Assembly (NCBI GenBank): GCA_902479135.1
Contig: CABSNU010000012.1
Coordinates: 1 to 56,070, forward strand
Length of the DNA: 56,070 bases
Direction of reading: 5' to 3'
Source of the DNA: an uncultured Collinsella sp.
GTDB lineage: Bacteria; Actinomycetota; Coriobacteriia; Coriobacteriales; Coriobacteriaceae
Shown here: piece after piece, positions 40,818 to 50,330 of the stretch
Position numbering within the stretch: position 1 is the stretch's first letter
Layout: each line of letters starts with the position of its first letter
Program-made: the position numbers and the translations under genes
Notes under the pieces: model-generated
Databases searched by the model: none
Seen by the model: the letters and a program-made list of their open reading frames with translations, nothing else
Told to the model about the DNA's origin: nothing

Positions 40818-43800
40818 GTGTATCTCAAGTCCCTCACGCTCAAGGGGTTCAAGTCGTTTGCCGACCGCGCCCATATGACGTTTGAGCCGGGCCTGACCGT
40901 CATCGTCGGTCCAAACGGCTCGGGAAAATCGAACATCTCTGACTCGATTTTGTGGGTCCTGGGCGAGCAGAGCGCCAAGCAGCTGCGCGGCCAGGCCATG
41001 GAGGATGTCATCTTCTCGGGCTCATCAGCGCGCAAGCCGGTGGGTGTCGCCGAGGTTACGCTGGTGCTCGATAACTCGGACCATATGCTGCCCGTCGACT
41101 TTGACGAAGTCGCCATCACCCGTCGCATGTATCGCTCGGGCGAGAGCGAGTACCTCATCAACTCGAGTCCGTGCCGCCTGATGGACATTCAGGACATCCT
41201 GCACGATTCGGGCCTGGGTAAGGATACGCATTCCATCATCAGCCAGGGCAAGCTCGACGCCATTTTGCAGAGCCGCCCCGAGGAGCGCCGCGCCCTCATC
41301 GAGGAGGCCGCCGGCATCTCCAAGCACAAGCGCCGCAAGGAGCGTGCGCTCAAAAAGATTAAGTCGATGGACGAGCACCTGACGCGTGCCCGCGACATCA
41401 ATAAGGAAATCGCCCGTCAGCTGCGACCGTTGGAGCGTCAGGTCGATCGCGCGCGCAAGTACAAAGAGCTGTCCTCGCGCGCGAACGAGCTTACGCAGAT
41501 GCTAGCCGTCGACGAGCTGCGTTCGCTGCAGTCGCAATGGAACGACCTGGAGAGTCGCTCCAAGGAGGGCGCTGCCGAGCTGGAGCTTGCGCAGTACCGC
41601 ATGGGCGAAAAGGAGCGCGAGCTCGAGAAGCTCCAGGTCATGCTCGAGGAAAAAGGCCTGTTTGTGGGCGACCTGGGCGAGCAGCGCCGCCATATGCAAG
41701 ACGTGGTCGGCCGCATTAACTCTGACATGCGCCTGCTCGAGGAAAAGGGTCACAACATGGTGTCGCGCCTGTCTGACATGCGCGGGCAGATTTCGAGCTC
41801 CGAGCATCAGCGTCGTCGCGTGGTCGAGGAGCTCGAGGACGCGCGTGCGCAGCTTGAGGAAGTGACCGGTGCGCATATGCAGGCCCAGGAGGACGTTGAC
41901 GCCGCTGGTCCTGCCGCCGCTGAGCTCCACGAGCGTCGCGTTGCGCTCGACAATCAGATTTCGCAGCTCACGCGTGAGCAGCGCGATGTGCAGCGTGTGG
42001 CCGATAACGCCGCGCTCGAGCTCGCCAAGGTGAAGGACTCGCTGAGCAATGCCGAGGTCGAGGACAACATGTATGCCTCGCGCCTGGAGCAGATCGACGA
42101 GCAGCTCGAGGAGGTCACGGCCTCGCTCGAGAGCCGTCGCGACCGCGCCGAGGAGCTTGAGGGCGCTCTTGAGGAAGCGCGCCAGGCTCAGGTCGATGCG
42201 CGTGAGGCCACCGAGACGGCACGCGCGGCCCTGAAGGACCTGCGTGCCCGCGAGAGCGAGGCGCGCAACAAGTTGTCCGAGGTGCGCTCGGAGCTTTCCA
42301 GCCAAAAGAAACTCGATGCCCGCATGGCCGACAGCTCGCCGCTCGTGAGCCGTCTGGTGGGTGCGCTGGGCGACGATGTCTCGGGTCGTCTGGGCGACGT
42401 GCTCGAGGCCCCGCGCGAGCTTGAGGGCCTGGTGGAGCAACTGCTTGCCGGCGATATCGATGCGCTGCTGTTCGACGATACGTCCGCGCTTGAGCGTGCC
42501 GGTCGTGCTGCTCTGGACCAGAAGAAGGCCTCGGGCGAAGCACTGCTGGTGGCGCGCGGCGTGAGCGGCTCTACCGCCGCTGGGGGCGCTGCCGGTACCC
42601 GTCTGGTTGATCGTCTGTCCGTGCGCGCAGGCTACGGACCCGTCGTCGAGGCGCTGCTCGGCGGCTATTACGTGCTCGATGACTTGGCTGCCGCGCTGTC
42701 TGCGCCTGTCGTTGACGGTGTGATTTACGTGACCCCCGATGGCGCCCGCGTCGCCTGCGGCGGCCTGGTGCGCGTGGGGCTTGATGCCGGCGAGGCTTCG
42801 GGTGCCTTGGAGCGCAAGCGCCGCATCCGTGAGCTCGAGGGCCTGGAACCCGATCTGGCTGCCATCTTTGAGCATGCTTCGGACCAAGTCGTTGAGGCCA
42901 ACGCTGCCGTCGAGGAGGCTCGTGCCGCCGAGGGCGATGCCGCCGGTGAGATCGCCCGTCTTGAGGGCGAGCGCCGCTCGCTGCTTTCCGAGATCGGCCG
43001 CTTGGAGCAAAGCGCCAACAATGCCGAGGTCGAGCGCGTGCGCATCTCCAAGCGCCGCGAGCAGGCTGCCGAGGCCGTTCGTGCCGCGCGCCCGCGCGTT
43101 GACGAGCTCACCCGTTCGCGTGACGAGGCCCGCGCGCAGGCAAGCGATCTGGGCTTGCAGATTGCCGAAGCCAACGACGAGCTCGATCGCGTGCGCCGTG
43201 ACGATTCCGAGGCAGCCGGCAAGCTCGCCGATGCCAAGGTCCGACTGGCCCAGACGAGCGAGCGTCTGCGCTCGCTGAAGGGCCGTGTGCCCGACCTGGA
43301 GCATCGCCTGGAGGGCATCGACCGCCGTATCCGCGGAACACGCCAGGCCTCGCGCTCGCTCGAGCTGCTGCGCCTGCGCGTCGACCCCATGCACGAGCGT
43401 TATTCGGCCCTGCTGGAGCGCGCGTCGGATTGGGCCGCGCGTCTGCGTGACCAGGCTTCGCTCGAGGAGGCGGATTCGGCCTCGCTCAAGAAGACCATTG
43501 AAGACGCCAAGGCCGAGGTCTCCCGCGCCAAGGAGCGGGTCGATGCCGCCACGGCGACGCAAAACGAGTTCAAGGTCGCACGCGGCAAGCTCGAGGTGCA
43601 GGTAGAGGCGGCCATCAAGGCCATTACCGCCGATGGCACCACGGTGCTCGAGGAAGCGCTCATGCTTCCTGCTCCCACCGACCGCGATGCCGCCGAGCGT
43701 GAGCTTAACCAGCTCGTGCGCCAGATCAACAACCTGGGCCCTGTGAACCAGGTTGCCATGGAGGAGTACGAGCAGCTCAAGCGCCGCGCCGATTATATCG

Positions 43801-44354
43801 AGGAGCAGCTGGCCGATCTGGAGAGCGCGCGCAAGGCGCTCACCAAGATCACCGTGGCCATCGACCGCAAGATGCGTAAGGCCTTCCTGGTGACCTTCGA
43901 GAAGGTCGATGCGAACTTCCGCGAGATCTTCGCCATGCTGTTCCCGGGCGGTCAGGCGCATCTGGAGATGACCGACCCTGAGCATCCGGCCGAGACGGGC
44001 ATCGAGGTCGTGGCGCAACCGCGTGGCAAGCGCATCACCAAGATGATGCTCATGTCGGGCGGCGAGAAGAGCCTGACGGCGCTCGCCTTGCTCTTTGCTG
44101 TCTATCGCACGCGTACGGTGCCGTTCTATGTGCTGGACGAGGTCGAGGCGGCGCTCGATGACGCCAACCTGTCCAAGCTCATCGGCGCACTCGACGTGTT
44201 GCGTTCCGATACGCAGCTCTTGGTTATCTCGCATCAGCGCCGTACTATGGAGGACGCTGACGTCCTCTACGGCGTCTCGATGCAAGCCGACGGCGTCAGT
44301 CGCGTCGTCTCGCAAAAACTCGATCGCGAAACCGGAAAGGTCGTGAATGCATAA
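40818..44354 (+). CDS. smc: Chromosome segregation protein SMC
   Basis: 1178 residues from GTG 40818. SMC forms the condensin ring that organises and separates chromosomes with ScpA/ScpB. Walker A is GPNGSGKSNISDS (about residues 32-44), followed by a Q-loop and long coiled coil. The hinge spans about 510-665 (GDVLEAPRELEGLVEQLL...), then a second coiled coil, the signature MSGGEKSLTALALLFAVY and Walker B FYVLDEVEAALDDANL. Length is normal. The stop overlaps ftsY by one base (TAATG). Confidence 0.97.
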   Translation: MYLKSLTLKGFKSFADRAHMTFEPGLTVIVGPNGSGKSNISDSILWVLGEQSAKQLRGQAMEDVIFSGSSARKPVGVAEVTLVLDNSDHMLPVDFDEVAITRRMYRSGESEYLINSSPCRLMDIQDILHDSGLGKDTHSIISQGKLDAILQSRPEERRALIEEAAGISKHKRRKERALKKIKSMDEHLTRARDINKEIARQLRPLERQVDRARKYKELSSRANELTQMLAVDELRSLQSQWNDLESRSKEGAAELELAQYRMGEKERELEKLQVMLEEKGLFVGDLGEQRRHMQDVVGRINSDMRLLEEKGHNMVSRLSDMRGQISSSEHQRRRVVEELEDARAQLEEVTGAHMQAQEDVDAAGPAAAELHERRVALDNQISQLTREQRDVQRVADNAALELAKVKDSLSNAEVEDNMYASRLEQIDEQLEEVTASLESRRDRAEELEGALEEARQAQVDAREATETARAALKDLRARESEARNKLSEVRSELSSQKKLDARMADSSPLVSRLVGALGDDVSGRLGDVLEAPRELEGLVEQLLAGDIDALLFDDTSALERAGRAALDQKKASGEALLVARGVSGSTAAGGAAGTRLVDRLSVRAGYGPVVEALLGGYYVLDDLAAALSAPVVDGVIYVTPDGARVACGGLVRVGLDAGEASGALERKRRIRELEGLEPDLAAIFEHASDQVVEANAAVEEARAAEGDAAGEIARLEGERRSLLSEIGRLEQSANNAEVERVRISKRREQAAEAVRAARPRVDELTRSRDEARAQASDLGLQIAEANDELDRVRRDDSEAAGKLADAKVRLAQTSERLRSLKGRVPDLEHRLEGIDRRIRGTRQASRSLELLRLRVDPMHERYSALLERASDWAARLRDQASLEEADSASLKKTIEDAKAEVSRAKERVDAATATQNEFKVARGKLEVQVEAAIKAITADGTTVLEEALMLPAPTDRDAAERELNQLVRQINNLGPVNQVAMEEYEQLKRRADYIEEQLADLESARKALTKITVAIDRKMRKAFLVTFEKVDANFREIFAMLFPGGQAHLEMTDPEHPAETGIEVVAQPRGKRITKMMLMSGGEKSLTALALLFAVYRTRTVPFYVLDEVEAALDDANLSKLIGALDVLRSDTQLLVISHQRRTMEDADVLYGVSMQADGVSRVVSQKLDRETGKVVNA

Positions 44355-45271
44355 TGGGATTCTTCGATGCTCTCTCGCGCGGACTTGAGCGCAGCCGCGA
44401 GGCCCTCAACGAGGTCTTCTACTTTGGCGGTGAGGTCGACGAGGATTTTTGGGAGGACCTGGAGGACACCCTCGTAATGGGTGACATGGGCGCCGAGGTC
44501 GCTATCAAGGTCTCCGATGACCTGCGCGATGCCGCGGCCAAGAAGAACCTCAAGACCGCTCCGCAGCTTCGCCGCGCCCTGGCCGAGCAGCTTGAGCAGC
44601 ACTTTGTGCCCATCGAGCGAGATCCGTTCTCCGATACGCCGAGCTGCGTGCTGTTTGTGGGCATTAACGGTGCCGGCAAGACCACGACGGTCGGTAAGAT
44701 CGCGAGCGCCATGGCTGCCCGCGGCAAGAACGTGGTGATCGGTTCGGCCGACACCTTCCGCGCCGCCGCCATCGAGCAGCTTGATGTGTGGGGCCAGCGC
44801 GCTGGCGTCCCCGTCATCAAGCGCGACCGCGGCTCCGACCCGGCAAGTGTTTGCTACGACGTGCTCGACGAGGCCGACAAGCGCGGCAGCGACCTGGTGC
44901 TTATCGATACCGCCGGCCGTCTACACACGAGCCCTGAGCTCATGCGCGAGCTTGCCAAGGTGGTCAATGTGACCCGTAAGCGCGCCGCCAATATGGCCGC
45001 CGGTCCCATGCCGGTTTCGGTCGTGCTTGTGATCGACGCCGCGACGGGCCAAAACGGTCTGAACCAGGCGCTCGAGTTTAACGAGGCGCTGGGCCTGGAC
45101 GGTATTATCATGACTAAGCTCGACGGCACGGCTAAGGGCGGCATCGCCATGGCCGTGGCCGAGAAGCTCAAGCTCCCGATCCTGCGCATCGGCGTGGGCG
45201 AGCAGGTCGATGACCTGCAGGAGTTCAATGCCAAAGATTTCTGCCGCGCCCTGGTGGGCGAGTCCAATTAA
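44354..45271 (+). CDS. ftsY: Signal recognition particle receptor FtsY
   Basis: 305 residues from ATG 44354. FtsY is the SRP GTPase receptor at the membrane. The helical N domain (about 1-90) is short and lacks the long acidic A domain of E. coli. The G domain has GINGAGKTTTVGKIAS, GSADTFRAAAIEQL, VLIDTAGRLHTSPELM and TKLDGTAKGG. It is followed after 10 bp by ffh, its partner. Confidence 0.96.
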   Translation: MGFFDALSRGLERSREALNEVFYFGGEVDEDFWEDLEDTLVMGDMGAEVAIKVSDDLRDAAAKKNLKTAPQLRRALAEQLEQHFVPIERDPFSDTPSCVLFVGINGAGKTTTVGKIASAMAARGKNVVIGSADTFRAAAIEQLDVWGQRAGVPVIKRDRGSDPASVCYDVLDEADKRGSDLVLIDTAGRLHTSPELMRELAKVVNVTRKRAANMAAGPMPVSVVLVIDAATGQNGLNQALEFNEALGLDGIIMTKLDGTAKGGIAMAVAEKLKLPILRIGVGEQVDDLQEFNAKDFCRALVGESN

Positions 45272-45281
45272 GGAGTGACTA

Positions 45282-46757
45282 GTGTTTGATTCCCTGAGCG
45301 ATCGCCTCAACGACACATTTGACCGCCTGCGCGGCAAGGGCAAGCTGACCGAGGCCGATATTACTTCGGCCATGCGCGATATTCGCATGGCGCTGCTCGA
45401 GGCCGACGTTAACTTTAAGGTTGTCAAGGAGTTCGTCGCCAAGACTAAGGAGCGCTGCATGACCGCAGAGGTCATGGAGTCGCTCTCTCCGGCGCAAAAC
45501 GTCGTCAAGATCGTGCTCGACGAGCTTACCGAGATGCTCGGCTCCACCGAGAGCAAGCTCGTCTTTAGCAACCGTATTCCCAATGTCATCATGCTCGTGG
45601 GCCTGCAGGGCTCCGGTAAGACCACGGCTGCCGTAAAGCTTGCCTACCTGCTCAAGAAGCAGGGCCGCTCGCCGCTGCTCGCCGCGTGCGACGTCTACCG
45701 TCCCGCTGCTGCCGACCAGCTGGCCACGCTCGGTGGCGAGATCGGCGTGCCGGTCTTCCGCGGTGACGGCGAGCACCCGGTCGACATCGCCAAGGGCGCC
45801 ATTCAGGAGGCCGTCGACCACCTGCGCGACGTGGTCATCGTCGATACCGCCGGTCGTTTGCAGATCGACGAACAGATGATGCAGGAAGCCGTGGACATTA
45901 AGAAGGCCGTCAAGCCCGATCAGGTGCTGATGGTCGTCGATGCCATGACCGGCCAGGATATCGTCAACGTCGTCTCGACCTTTGCCGAGCGAACCGACTT
46001 TGACGGCGTGATCATCTCCAAGCTCGACGGCGATGCCCGTGGCGGCGGCGCGCTTTCCGTGCGCCAGGTGACCGGTAAGCCCATCAAGTTCGTGAGCATG
46101 GGCGAGAAACCCGATTCGCTGGAGCCGTTCTATCCCGATCGTATGGCCAAGCGCATTCTGGGCATGGGCGACGTCGTCGGCATCATCGAGAAGGCCCAGG
46201 AGGCCGCCGATGCCGAGCAGCTCGAGGCTGCCGAGCGCATGCTGCGCGAGGGCTTCACCATGAACGACATGCTCGACCAGATGAAGGCCGTCAAGAAGAT
46301 GGGCGGTATGAAGGGCATCCTGGGCATGCTCCCCGGTGGCCAGCGTGCGCTCAACCAGATGGGCGGTAATCTGGACGAGGGCATCTTCGATAAGAACGAG
46401 GCCATCATCATGTCGATGACCAAGGAGGAGCGCCTGCGCCCCTCCATCATCAACGGTCAGCGCCGTGCCCGCATTGCCAAGGGTGCCGGTGTGACCCCCA
46501 CTGAGGTCAACAGCCTTATGAAGCAGTGGGGCGAGATGAACAAGATGATGGGCCGCATGCGCACGATGGCCAATCAGGCACAGGCTGGTGGCAAGAAGGG
46601 CAAAAAGGGTAAGAAGGGCAAGAAGATGCGCATGCCCAATATTCCCGGTCTGGATGCCATGGGTCTGGGCGGCATGGGCGGCTTGGGAACGGGCGGCCCC
46701 AAGTCTGATATGGATCTGCTGCGCCAGATGGAAGCGCAGATGCGCAATAAGAAGTAA
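45282..46757 (+). CDS. ffh: Signal recognition particle protein Ffh
   Basis: 491 residues from GTG 45282 with AAGGAG upstream. With 4.5S RNA it binds signal peptides on ribosomes. The N domain leads to the G domain: GLQGSGKTTAAVKLAY, ACDVYRPAAADQL, VIVDTAGRLQIDEQM and SKLDGDARGGGALS. The M domain is Met-rich (MNDMLDQMKAVKKMGGMKGI), with LPGGQRALNQMGG. The tail has a Lys/Gly repeat (GKKGKKGKKGKK) and MRMPNIPGL. No SRP RNA gene was recognised in the window. Confidence 0.97.
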   Translation: MFDSLSDRLNDTFDRLRGKGKLTEADITSAMRDIRMALLEADVNFKVVKEFVAKTKERCMTAEVMESLSPAQNVVKIVLDELTEMLGSTESKLVFSNRIPNVIMLVGLQGSGKTTAAVKLAYLLKKQGRSPLLAACDVYRPAAADQLATLGGEIGVPVFRGDGEHPVDIAKGAIQEAVDHLRDVVIVDTAGRLQIDEQMMQEAVDIKKAVKPDQVLMVVDAMTGQDIVNVVSTFAERTDFDGVIISKLDGDARGGGALSVRQVTGKPIKFVSMGEKPDSLEPFYPDRMAKRILGMGDVVGIIEKAQEAADAEQLEAAERMLREGFTMNDMLDQMKAVKKMGGMKGILGMLPGGQRALNQMGGNLDEGIFDKNEAIIMSMTKEERLRPSIINGQRRARIAKGAGVTPTEVNSLMKQWGEMNKMMGRMRTMANQAQAGGKKGKKGKKGKKMRMPNIPGLDAMGLGGMGGLGTGGPKSDMDLLRQMEAQMRNKK

Positions 46758-46777
46758 CGACTGGTTGAGTCGTGTAT

Positions 46778-46822
46778 GGCGAAGGCCGCCTGGATCGTAT
46801 TCCAGGCGGCCTTCGCCGTTCG
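46778..46822 (+). terminator. strong hairpin terminator after ffh
   Basis: A perfect 16-bp stem, 46778-46793 and 46802-46817 (GGCGAAGGCCGCCTGG on the left), with an 8-nt loop, followed by GTTCG TTT. It lies between convergent genes and can serve both strands. Confidence 0.75.
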
Positions 46823-46873
46823 TTTGCAGGTTGTTGTACGCGTGGGAGCGTGCTGGCGGCAGGGTATTTGCCG

Positions 46874-47638
46874 CTAGTGGCAGCCGCAACCCTCGTGGCC
46901 CTTGTACTCGTGATGGCCGTGGCAGCCGCAGGACTCGCCATGCTCATGGGCGTGCTCGTGGTCGTGACCATGGCAGTCGCAGGTGGCCTCGCCGGTCTGC
47001 GCGAGCGTGCCCGCGATAAGGGCCTCGACGCAGGCGTCGCAGCTGCCCTGGGCGCCCGCGTAGACCGTGATGCCGGCCTGGGTGAGCGCGTTGATGGCGC
47101 CGCCGCCGATACCGCCGCAGATGAGCGTGTCGACGCCGCCGTTGGCAAGCAGGCCCGCCAATGCGCCGTGACCGGTGCCGCCGGTGCCCACGACCTGTTC
47201 GTTGAGCACCTTGCCATCCTGGATGTCGTAGATCTTGAACTGCTCACTACGGCCAAAGTGCATAAAGATGTTGCCGTTGTCGTACGTCGTTGCCACCCTC
47301 ATGGCGCCGACCTCCTTTGCTGGCCATGCGGCCGTCGTTGCGGTGATGGGGGAGTACGCGATAGTGCCGCCCTCGATGACGAGCGCCCGCCCGTTGACCA
47401 GCGCGTTTGCCACCTTGCGATGTGCGCGGCTGCAGATGGCCGCCACGGTGGCGCGGGCGATGCCCATTTGCTGGGCGACAGCCTCCTGATTGAGGCCTTC
47501 CAGGTCGCACAGGCGCAGGACTTCGAGCTCATCGACCGTCATGTCGATCGCGTCTCCGCTGGCCAGGCCATCGGGGGTAAAGCCACGATATTCGGGGATG
47601 ATCCCAACGCGGCGCAATTTTTCGCGTCTTCCTGCCAT
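46874..47638 (-). CDS. DUF134 HTH / NifX-domain fusion with His-Cys metal tail
   Basis: 254 residues on the minus strand from ATG at 47638 (GGAG five bases upstream). Residues 1-95 are DUF134, a sigma-70-region-4-like HTH (MTVDELEVLRLCDLEGLNQ, then MGIARATVAAICSRAHRK). Residues 112-210 are a dinitrogenase Fe-Mo cofactor (NifX/NifB-like) domain: MRVATTYDNGNIFMHFGRSE, GGTGHGALAGLLANGGVD, ICGGIGGGAINAL. The last 37 residues are rich in His and Cys (HGHDHEHAHEHGE, GCGCH), a likely metal-binding tail. There are no nif genes nearby, so nitrogenase work is unlikely; a metal- or redox-responsive regulator is inferred. The upstream region has two matching palindromes. Confidence 0.85.
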   Translation of the reverse strand: MAGRREKLRRVGIIPEYRGFTPDGLASGDAIDMTVDELEVLRLCDLEGLNQEAVAQQMGIARATVAAICSRAHRKVANALVNGRALVIEGGTIAYSPITATTAAWPAKEVGAMRVATTYDNGNIFMHFGRSEQFKIYDIQDGKVLNEQVVGTGGTGHGALAGLLANGGVDTLICGGIGGGAINALTQAGITVYAGAQGSCDACVEALIAGTLAQTGEATCDCHGHDHEHAHEHGESCGCHGHHEYKGHEGCGCH

Positions 47639-47652
47639 ACACTCTCCAAATC

Positions 47653-47664
47653 TGACATATGTCA
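47653..47664. promoter_or_regulatory. palindromic operator candidate A
   Basis: Perfect 12-bp palindrome TGACATATGTCA, 15 bp upstream of the DUF134 gene start. It overlaps the probable 5' leader of that gene. A near-copy lies at 47706-47717, with centres 53 bp apart, about five helical turns. Confidence 0.55.
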
Positions 47665-47705
47665 ACAATAGAATAGCGAACGTGCGGATTTGCGCAAGGA
47701 ATTTC

Positions 47706-47717
47706 TGGCATATGTCA
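47706..47717. promoter_or_regulatory. palindromic operator candidate B
   Basis: TGGCATATGTCA, one base different from site A. It sits between the DUF134 gene and thyA, which are divergent, about 88 bp before the thyA start. A -10-like TACAAT at 47765-47770 for thyA is downstream of it. Confidence 0.5.
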
Positions 47718-47804
47718 GAAAATGAGGGCTTATGTTTGGGCTGTGGGGCCGCGTGCGTCTGGGCTACAATAAAAATTGCTTATAGGCGACTGACAGGAGG
47801 GTCA

Positions 47805-48653
47805 ATGAGCAAGGCTGATCAACAGTTTGTATCCATGTGCCGCGATATTCTGGACCATGGCACCACCACCGAGGGCCAAAAGGTCCGTCCGGTGTGGGAG
47901 GATGGCACCCCTGCCTATACCATTAAAAACTTTGGTGTCACGGCGCGCTATGATCTGCGCGAGGAGTTCCCCGCGCTCACCCTGCGTCGTACGGCGCTTA
48001 AGTCTGCCATGGACGAGATTCTGTGGATCTATCAAAAGAAGTCCAATAACGTGCATGACCTCAACAGCCATATCTGGGATGAGTGGGCCGATGAGACCGG
48101 TTCCATCGGTAAAGCCTACGGCTATCAGATTGGTCAGAAGAGCCATTACGCCGAGGGCGACTTCGACCAGATGGACCGTGTACTGTACGACCTTAAGCAC
48201 ACGCCGTATAGTCGCCGCATTATGACCAATACGTACGTGTTTAGCGATCTGTCCGAGATGCACCTTTATCCATGCGCCTATAGCGTGACCTATAACGTGA
48301 CGCAGCGTCCTCAGGACGACAAGCCGACGCTCAACATGATTCTCAACCAGCGCAGCCAGGACATTTTGGCCGCGAACAACTGGAACGTGTGCCAGTACGC
48401 CATTTTGCTGATGATGGTCGCGCAGTCGGTCGATATGATTCCCGGTGAGCTGCTGCACGTGATCGCCGACGCCCATATCTATGATCGTCATGTCGATATC
48501 GTCCGCGAGCTTATCGAGCGTCCGCAGTTTGCGGCACCCAAGGTAACGCTCAACCCCGATGTGCATGACTTCTATGCGTTTACGACCGATGACCTGATCG
48601 TCGAGGGCTATGAGCACGGCCCTCAGGTCAAGAACATCCCCATTGCGGTGTAG
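47805..48653 (+). CDS. thyA: Thymidylate synthase
   Basis: 282 residues from ATG 47805 (CAGGAGG upstream). ThyA methylates dUMP to dTMP with methylene-tetrahydrofolate. Visible features are the N-terminal RPVWEDGTPAYTIKNFGVTARYD (in part), DEILWIYQKKSNNV, the catalytic LYPCAYSVTYNV with Cys157, LNMILNQRSQDILAANNWN and the HVIADAHIYDRHVD phosphate/dUMP region. The dihydrofolate it produces is recycled by the DHFR gene 9 bp downstream. Confidence 0.96.
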   Translation: MSKADQQFVSMCRDILDHGTTTEGQKVRPVWEDGTPAYTIKNFGVTARYDLREEFPALTLRRTALKSAMDEILWIYQKKSNNVHDLNSHIWDEWADETGSIGKAYGYQIGQKSHYAEGDFDQMDRVLYDLKHTPYSRRIMTNTYVFSDLSEMHLYPCAYSVTYNVTQRPQDDKPTLNMILNQRSQDILAANNWNVCQYAILLMMVAQSVDMIPGELLHVIADAHIYDRHVDIVRELIERPQFAAPKVTLNPDVHDFYAFTTDDLIVEGYEHGPQVKNIPIAV

Positions 48654-48662
48654 GTGACGCGC

Positions 48663-49181
48663 ATGACGTGTAAGCTTTCTGCCATCGTCGCCGTGTGTGA
48701 CGACTGGGGTATTGGCTGCGAGGGCGATATGGTGGTGTCCAATCGCGCCGATATGCGCCATTTTGTGGCCTGCACCAAGGGCTGCCCGGTTATCATGGGA
48801 CGCAAGACGCTGCTGAGTTTTCCCGGCGGGCGTCCGCTCAAGAACCGCCGCAATATCGTGCTTACGCGCGATATAGGCTTTACCCGCGAGGGCGTCGACG
48901 TGGTGCATAGCGTTGACGAAGCGCTCGCTGCGGTTGCCGATGAGCCCGTTGCCTGGGTGATCGGTGGCGGCGATGTCTATCGGCAGTTTTTGCCGTACTG
49001 CGTGGAGGCCGAGGTCACTCATAACCACTGCGTCCATCCCGTGGACACGTACTTTCCCGACTTGGACGCCGATCCCGCGTGGGAGATTGCGCAGCGTAGC
49101 GAGGTCGCGACGATTGCCGCCGGTGAGGGTGACGAGGGCGTCGATTATGAGTTCGTGACGTATCATCGCGTTGAGGCGTAA
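48663..49181 (+). CDS. folA: Dihydrofolate reductase
   Basis: 172 residues from ATG 48663, with AGGTG six bases upstream; GTG 48654 is an alternative. It reduces dihydrofolate to tetrahydrofolate with NADPH. LSAIVAVCDDWGIGCEGDMVV is the substrate-site strand (in part), MRHFVACTKGCPVIMGRKTLLSFPGGRPLK carries the NADPH-binding GRKT (in part), and WVIGGGDVYRQFLPYC is the GG-x-x-x-Y motif. It is paired with thyA as in many bacteria. Confidence 0.94.
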   Translation: MTCKLSAIVAVCDDWGIGCEGDMVVSNRADMRHFVACTKGCPVIMGRKTLLSFPGGRPLKNRRNIVLTRDIGFTREGVDVVHSVDEALAAVADEPVAWVIGGGDVYRQFLPYCVEAEVTHNHCVHPVDTYFPDLDADPAWEIAQRSEVATIAAGEGDEGVDYEFVTYHRVEA

Positions 49182-49223
49182 ATCGTCTGGCGTGAACGGT
49201 ATCATCGGGTTGATTGAATGCAT

Positions 49224-49250
49224 GGGGCGGCGCTTAGCGTCGCCTCGTTT
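49224..49250 (+). terminator. terminator after folA
   Basis: Stem GGGGCGGCGC (49224-49233) / GCGTCGCCTC (49237-49246), with two G-T pairs and a 3-nt loop, followed by GTTT. Confidence 0.65.
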
Positions 49251-49290
49251 GGTATAGATGTGCTGTAAAGAAGGGTGCGGGCTGGCTGCT

Positions 49291-50205
49291 ATGACTGATG
49301 CCGTTGAGGTTCTGCGAATTGATTCGCTCGATGACGAGCGGCTCGATGCCTATGTGCGACTGACCGAGCGTGAGCTTCGCTGCGTGCTGGAGCCGCAGAA
49401 GGGCATTTTTATCGCTGAGAGTGCCAAGGTCATCGAGCGTGCGGTTCGCGCCGGATATGAGCCGGTGAGCTTTCTTTTGGGCGAGCGCTGGCTCGACCAG
49501 ATGATGCCGCTGTTTGACCAGCTTGTCGTGCGCGAGGGAGCGGGTCCGGTTCCTGTGTTCGTGGCCTCCATGGAGCTCATGGAGCAGTTGACGGGCTTTA
49601 ACGTGACGCGCGGCGCGCTGGCGGCGTTCCGTCGCCCGCGACAGATTCCGGTTGATGAGTTCTTGGGCGGCGTCGTCGAGGCGGCGGGGGAGCGCCCGGT
49701 GCGCGTATGCGTGCTTGAGGGTATTGTCGATCACACCAATGTTGGCGCGATTTTCCGCTCGGCTGCCGCATTGAACGTTGACGGTATTTTGGTCAGCCCG
49801 ACGTGCTGCGACCCGTTGTACCGTCGCTCGGCCCGCGTGAGCATGGGCACCGTGTTTCAGGTTCCGTGGACGCGTATTGGCAGTGAGGCGCGCGTATGGC
49901 CGCATGATGGGCTGGCGGCGCTGCACGATGCCGGCTTTTCGTGTTCCGCCATGGCGTTGACGGATGATTCGGTGTCGTTGGACGATCCCGTGCTGCAAGA
50001 GATTGATCGCCTGGCGATCTTTATGGGTACCGAGGGTGCCGGCCTGGGAGCCAAGACCATTGAGGGCTGTGACCGCGCCGTGCGCATTCCGATGGCGCAC
50101 GGGGTCGATTCGCTCAACGTGGCCGCGGCGAGCGCCGTCGCCTTTTGGCAGCTGTGCCCGCACGTGAGCAATGAGTATCACTACCAGCCGGGTTTGTATC
50201 ACTAG
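49291..50205 (+). CDS. TrmH/SpoU-family RNA 2'-O-methyltransferase
   Basis: 304 residues from ATG 49291; ATG 49258 falls in a likely -10 (TATAGA 49253-49258) and has no ribosome site. The N-terminal substrate-binding region has GIFIAESAKVIERAVRAGYEPVSFLL (in part). The SPOUT knot shows DHTNVGAIFRSAAAL (motif 1), IFMGTEGAGL (motif 2) and IPMAHGVDSLNVAAASAVA (motif 3), which bind SAM. The target, rRNA or tRNA, cannot be told from sequence. It is flanked by a terminator and a MATE gene with a 125-bp gap. Confidence 0.88.
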   Translation: MTDAVEVLRIDSLDDERLDAYVRLTERELRCVLEPQKGIFIAESAKVIERAVRAGYEPVSFLLGERWLDQMMPLFDQLVVREGAGPVPVFVASMELMEQLTGFNVTRGALAAFRRPRQIPVDEFLGGVVEAAGERPVRVCVLEGIVDHTNVGAIFRSAAALNVDGILVSPTCCDPLYRRSARVSMGTVFQVPWTRIGSEARVWPHDGLAALHDAGFSCSAMALTDDSVSLDDPVLQEIDRLAIFMGTEGAGLGAKTIEGCDRAVRIPMAHGVDSLNVAAASAVAFWQLCPHVSNEYHYQPGLYH

Positions 50206-50330
50206 GCAGATATTTCGCACCGCGCTCTAATTCGGGGTGTTTCGGTCGCCGCCAGTCGGTGCTAAGCTGGTTTTGGCTTTGGTTTTAAATTGCTGTTTTG
50301 TTGTTTGACGTATGCGTGTGGGGAGGGCGT

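Noticed and set aside
46874..47638. Nitrogenase cofactor gene indicating nitrogen fixation
   Set aside because: The NifX-type domain also occurs in stand-alone metal-related proteins; no nifHDK or nifB genes are present in the window.
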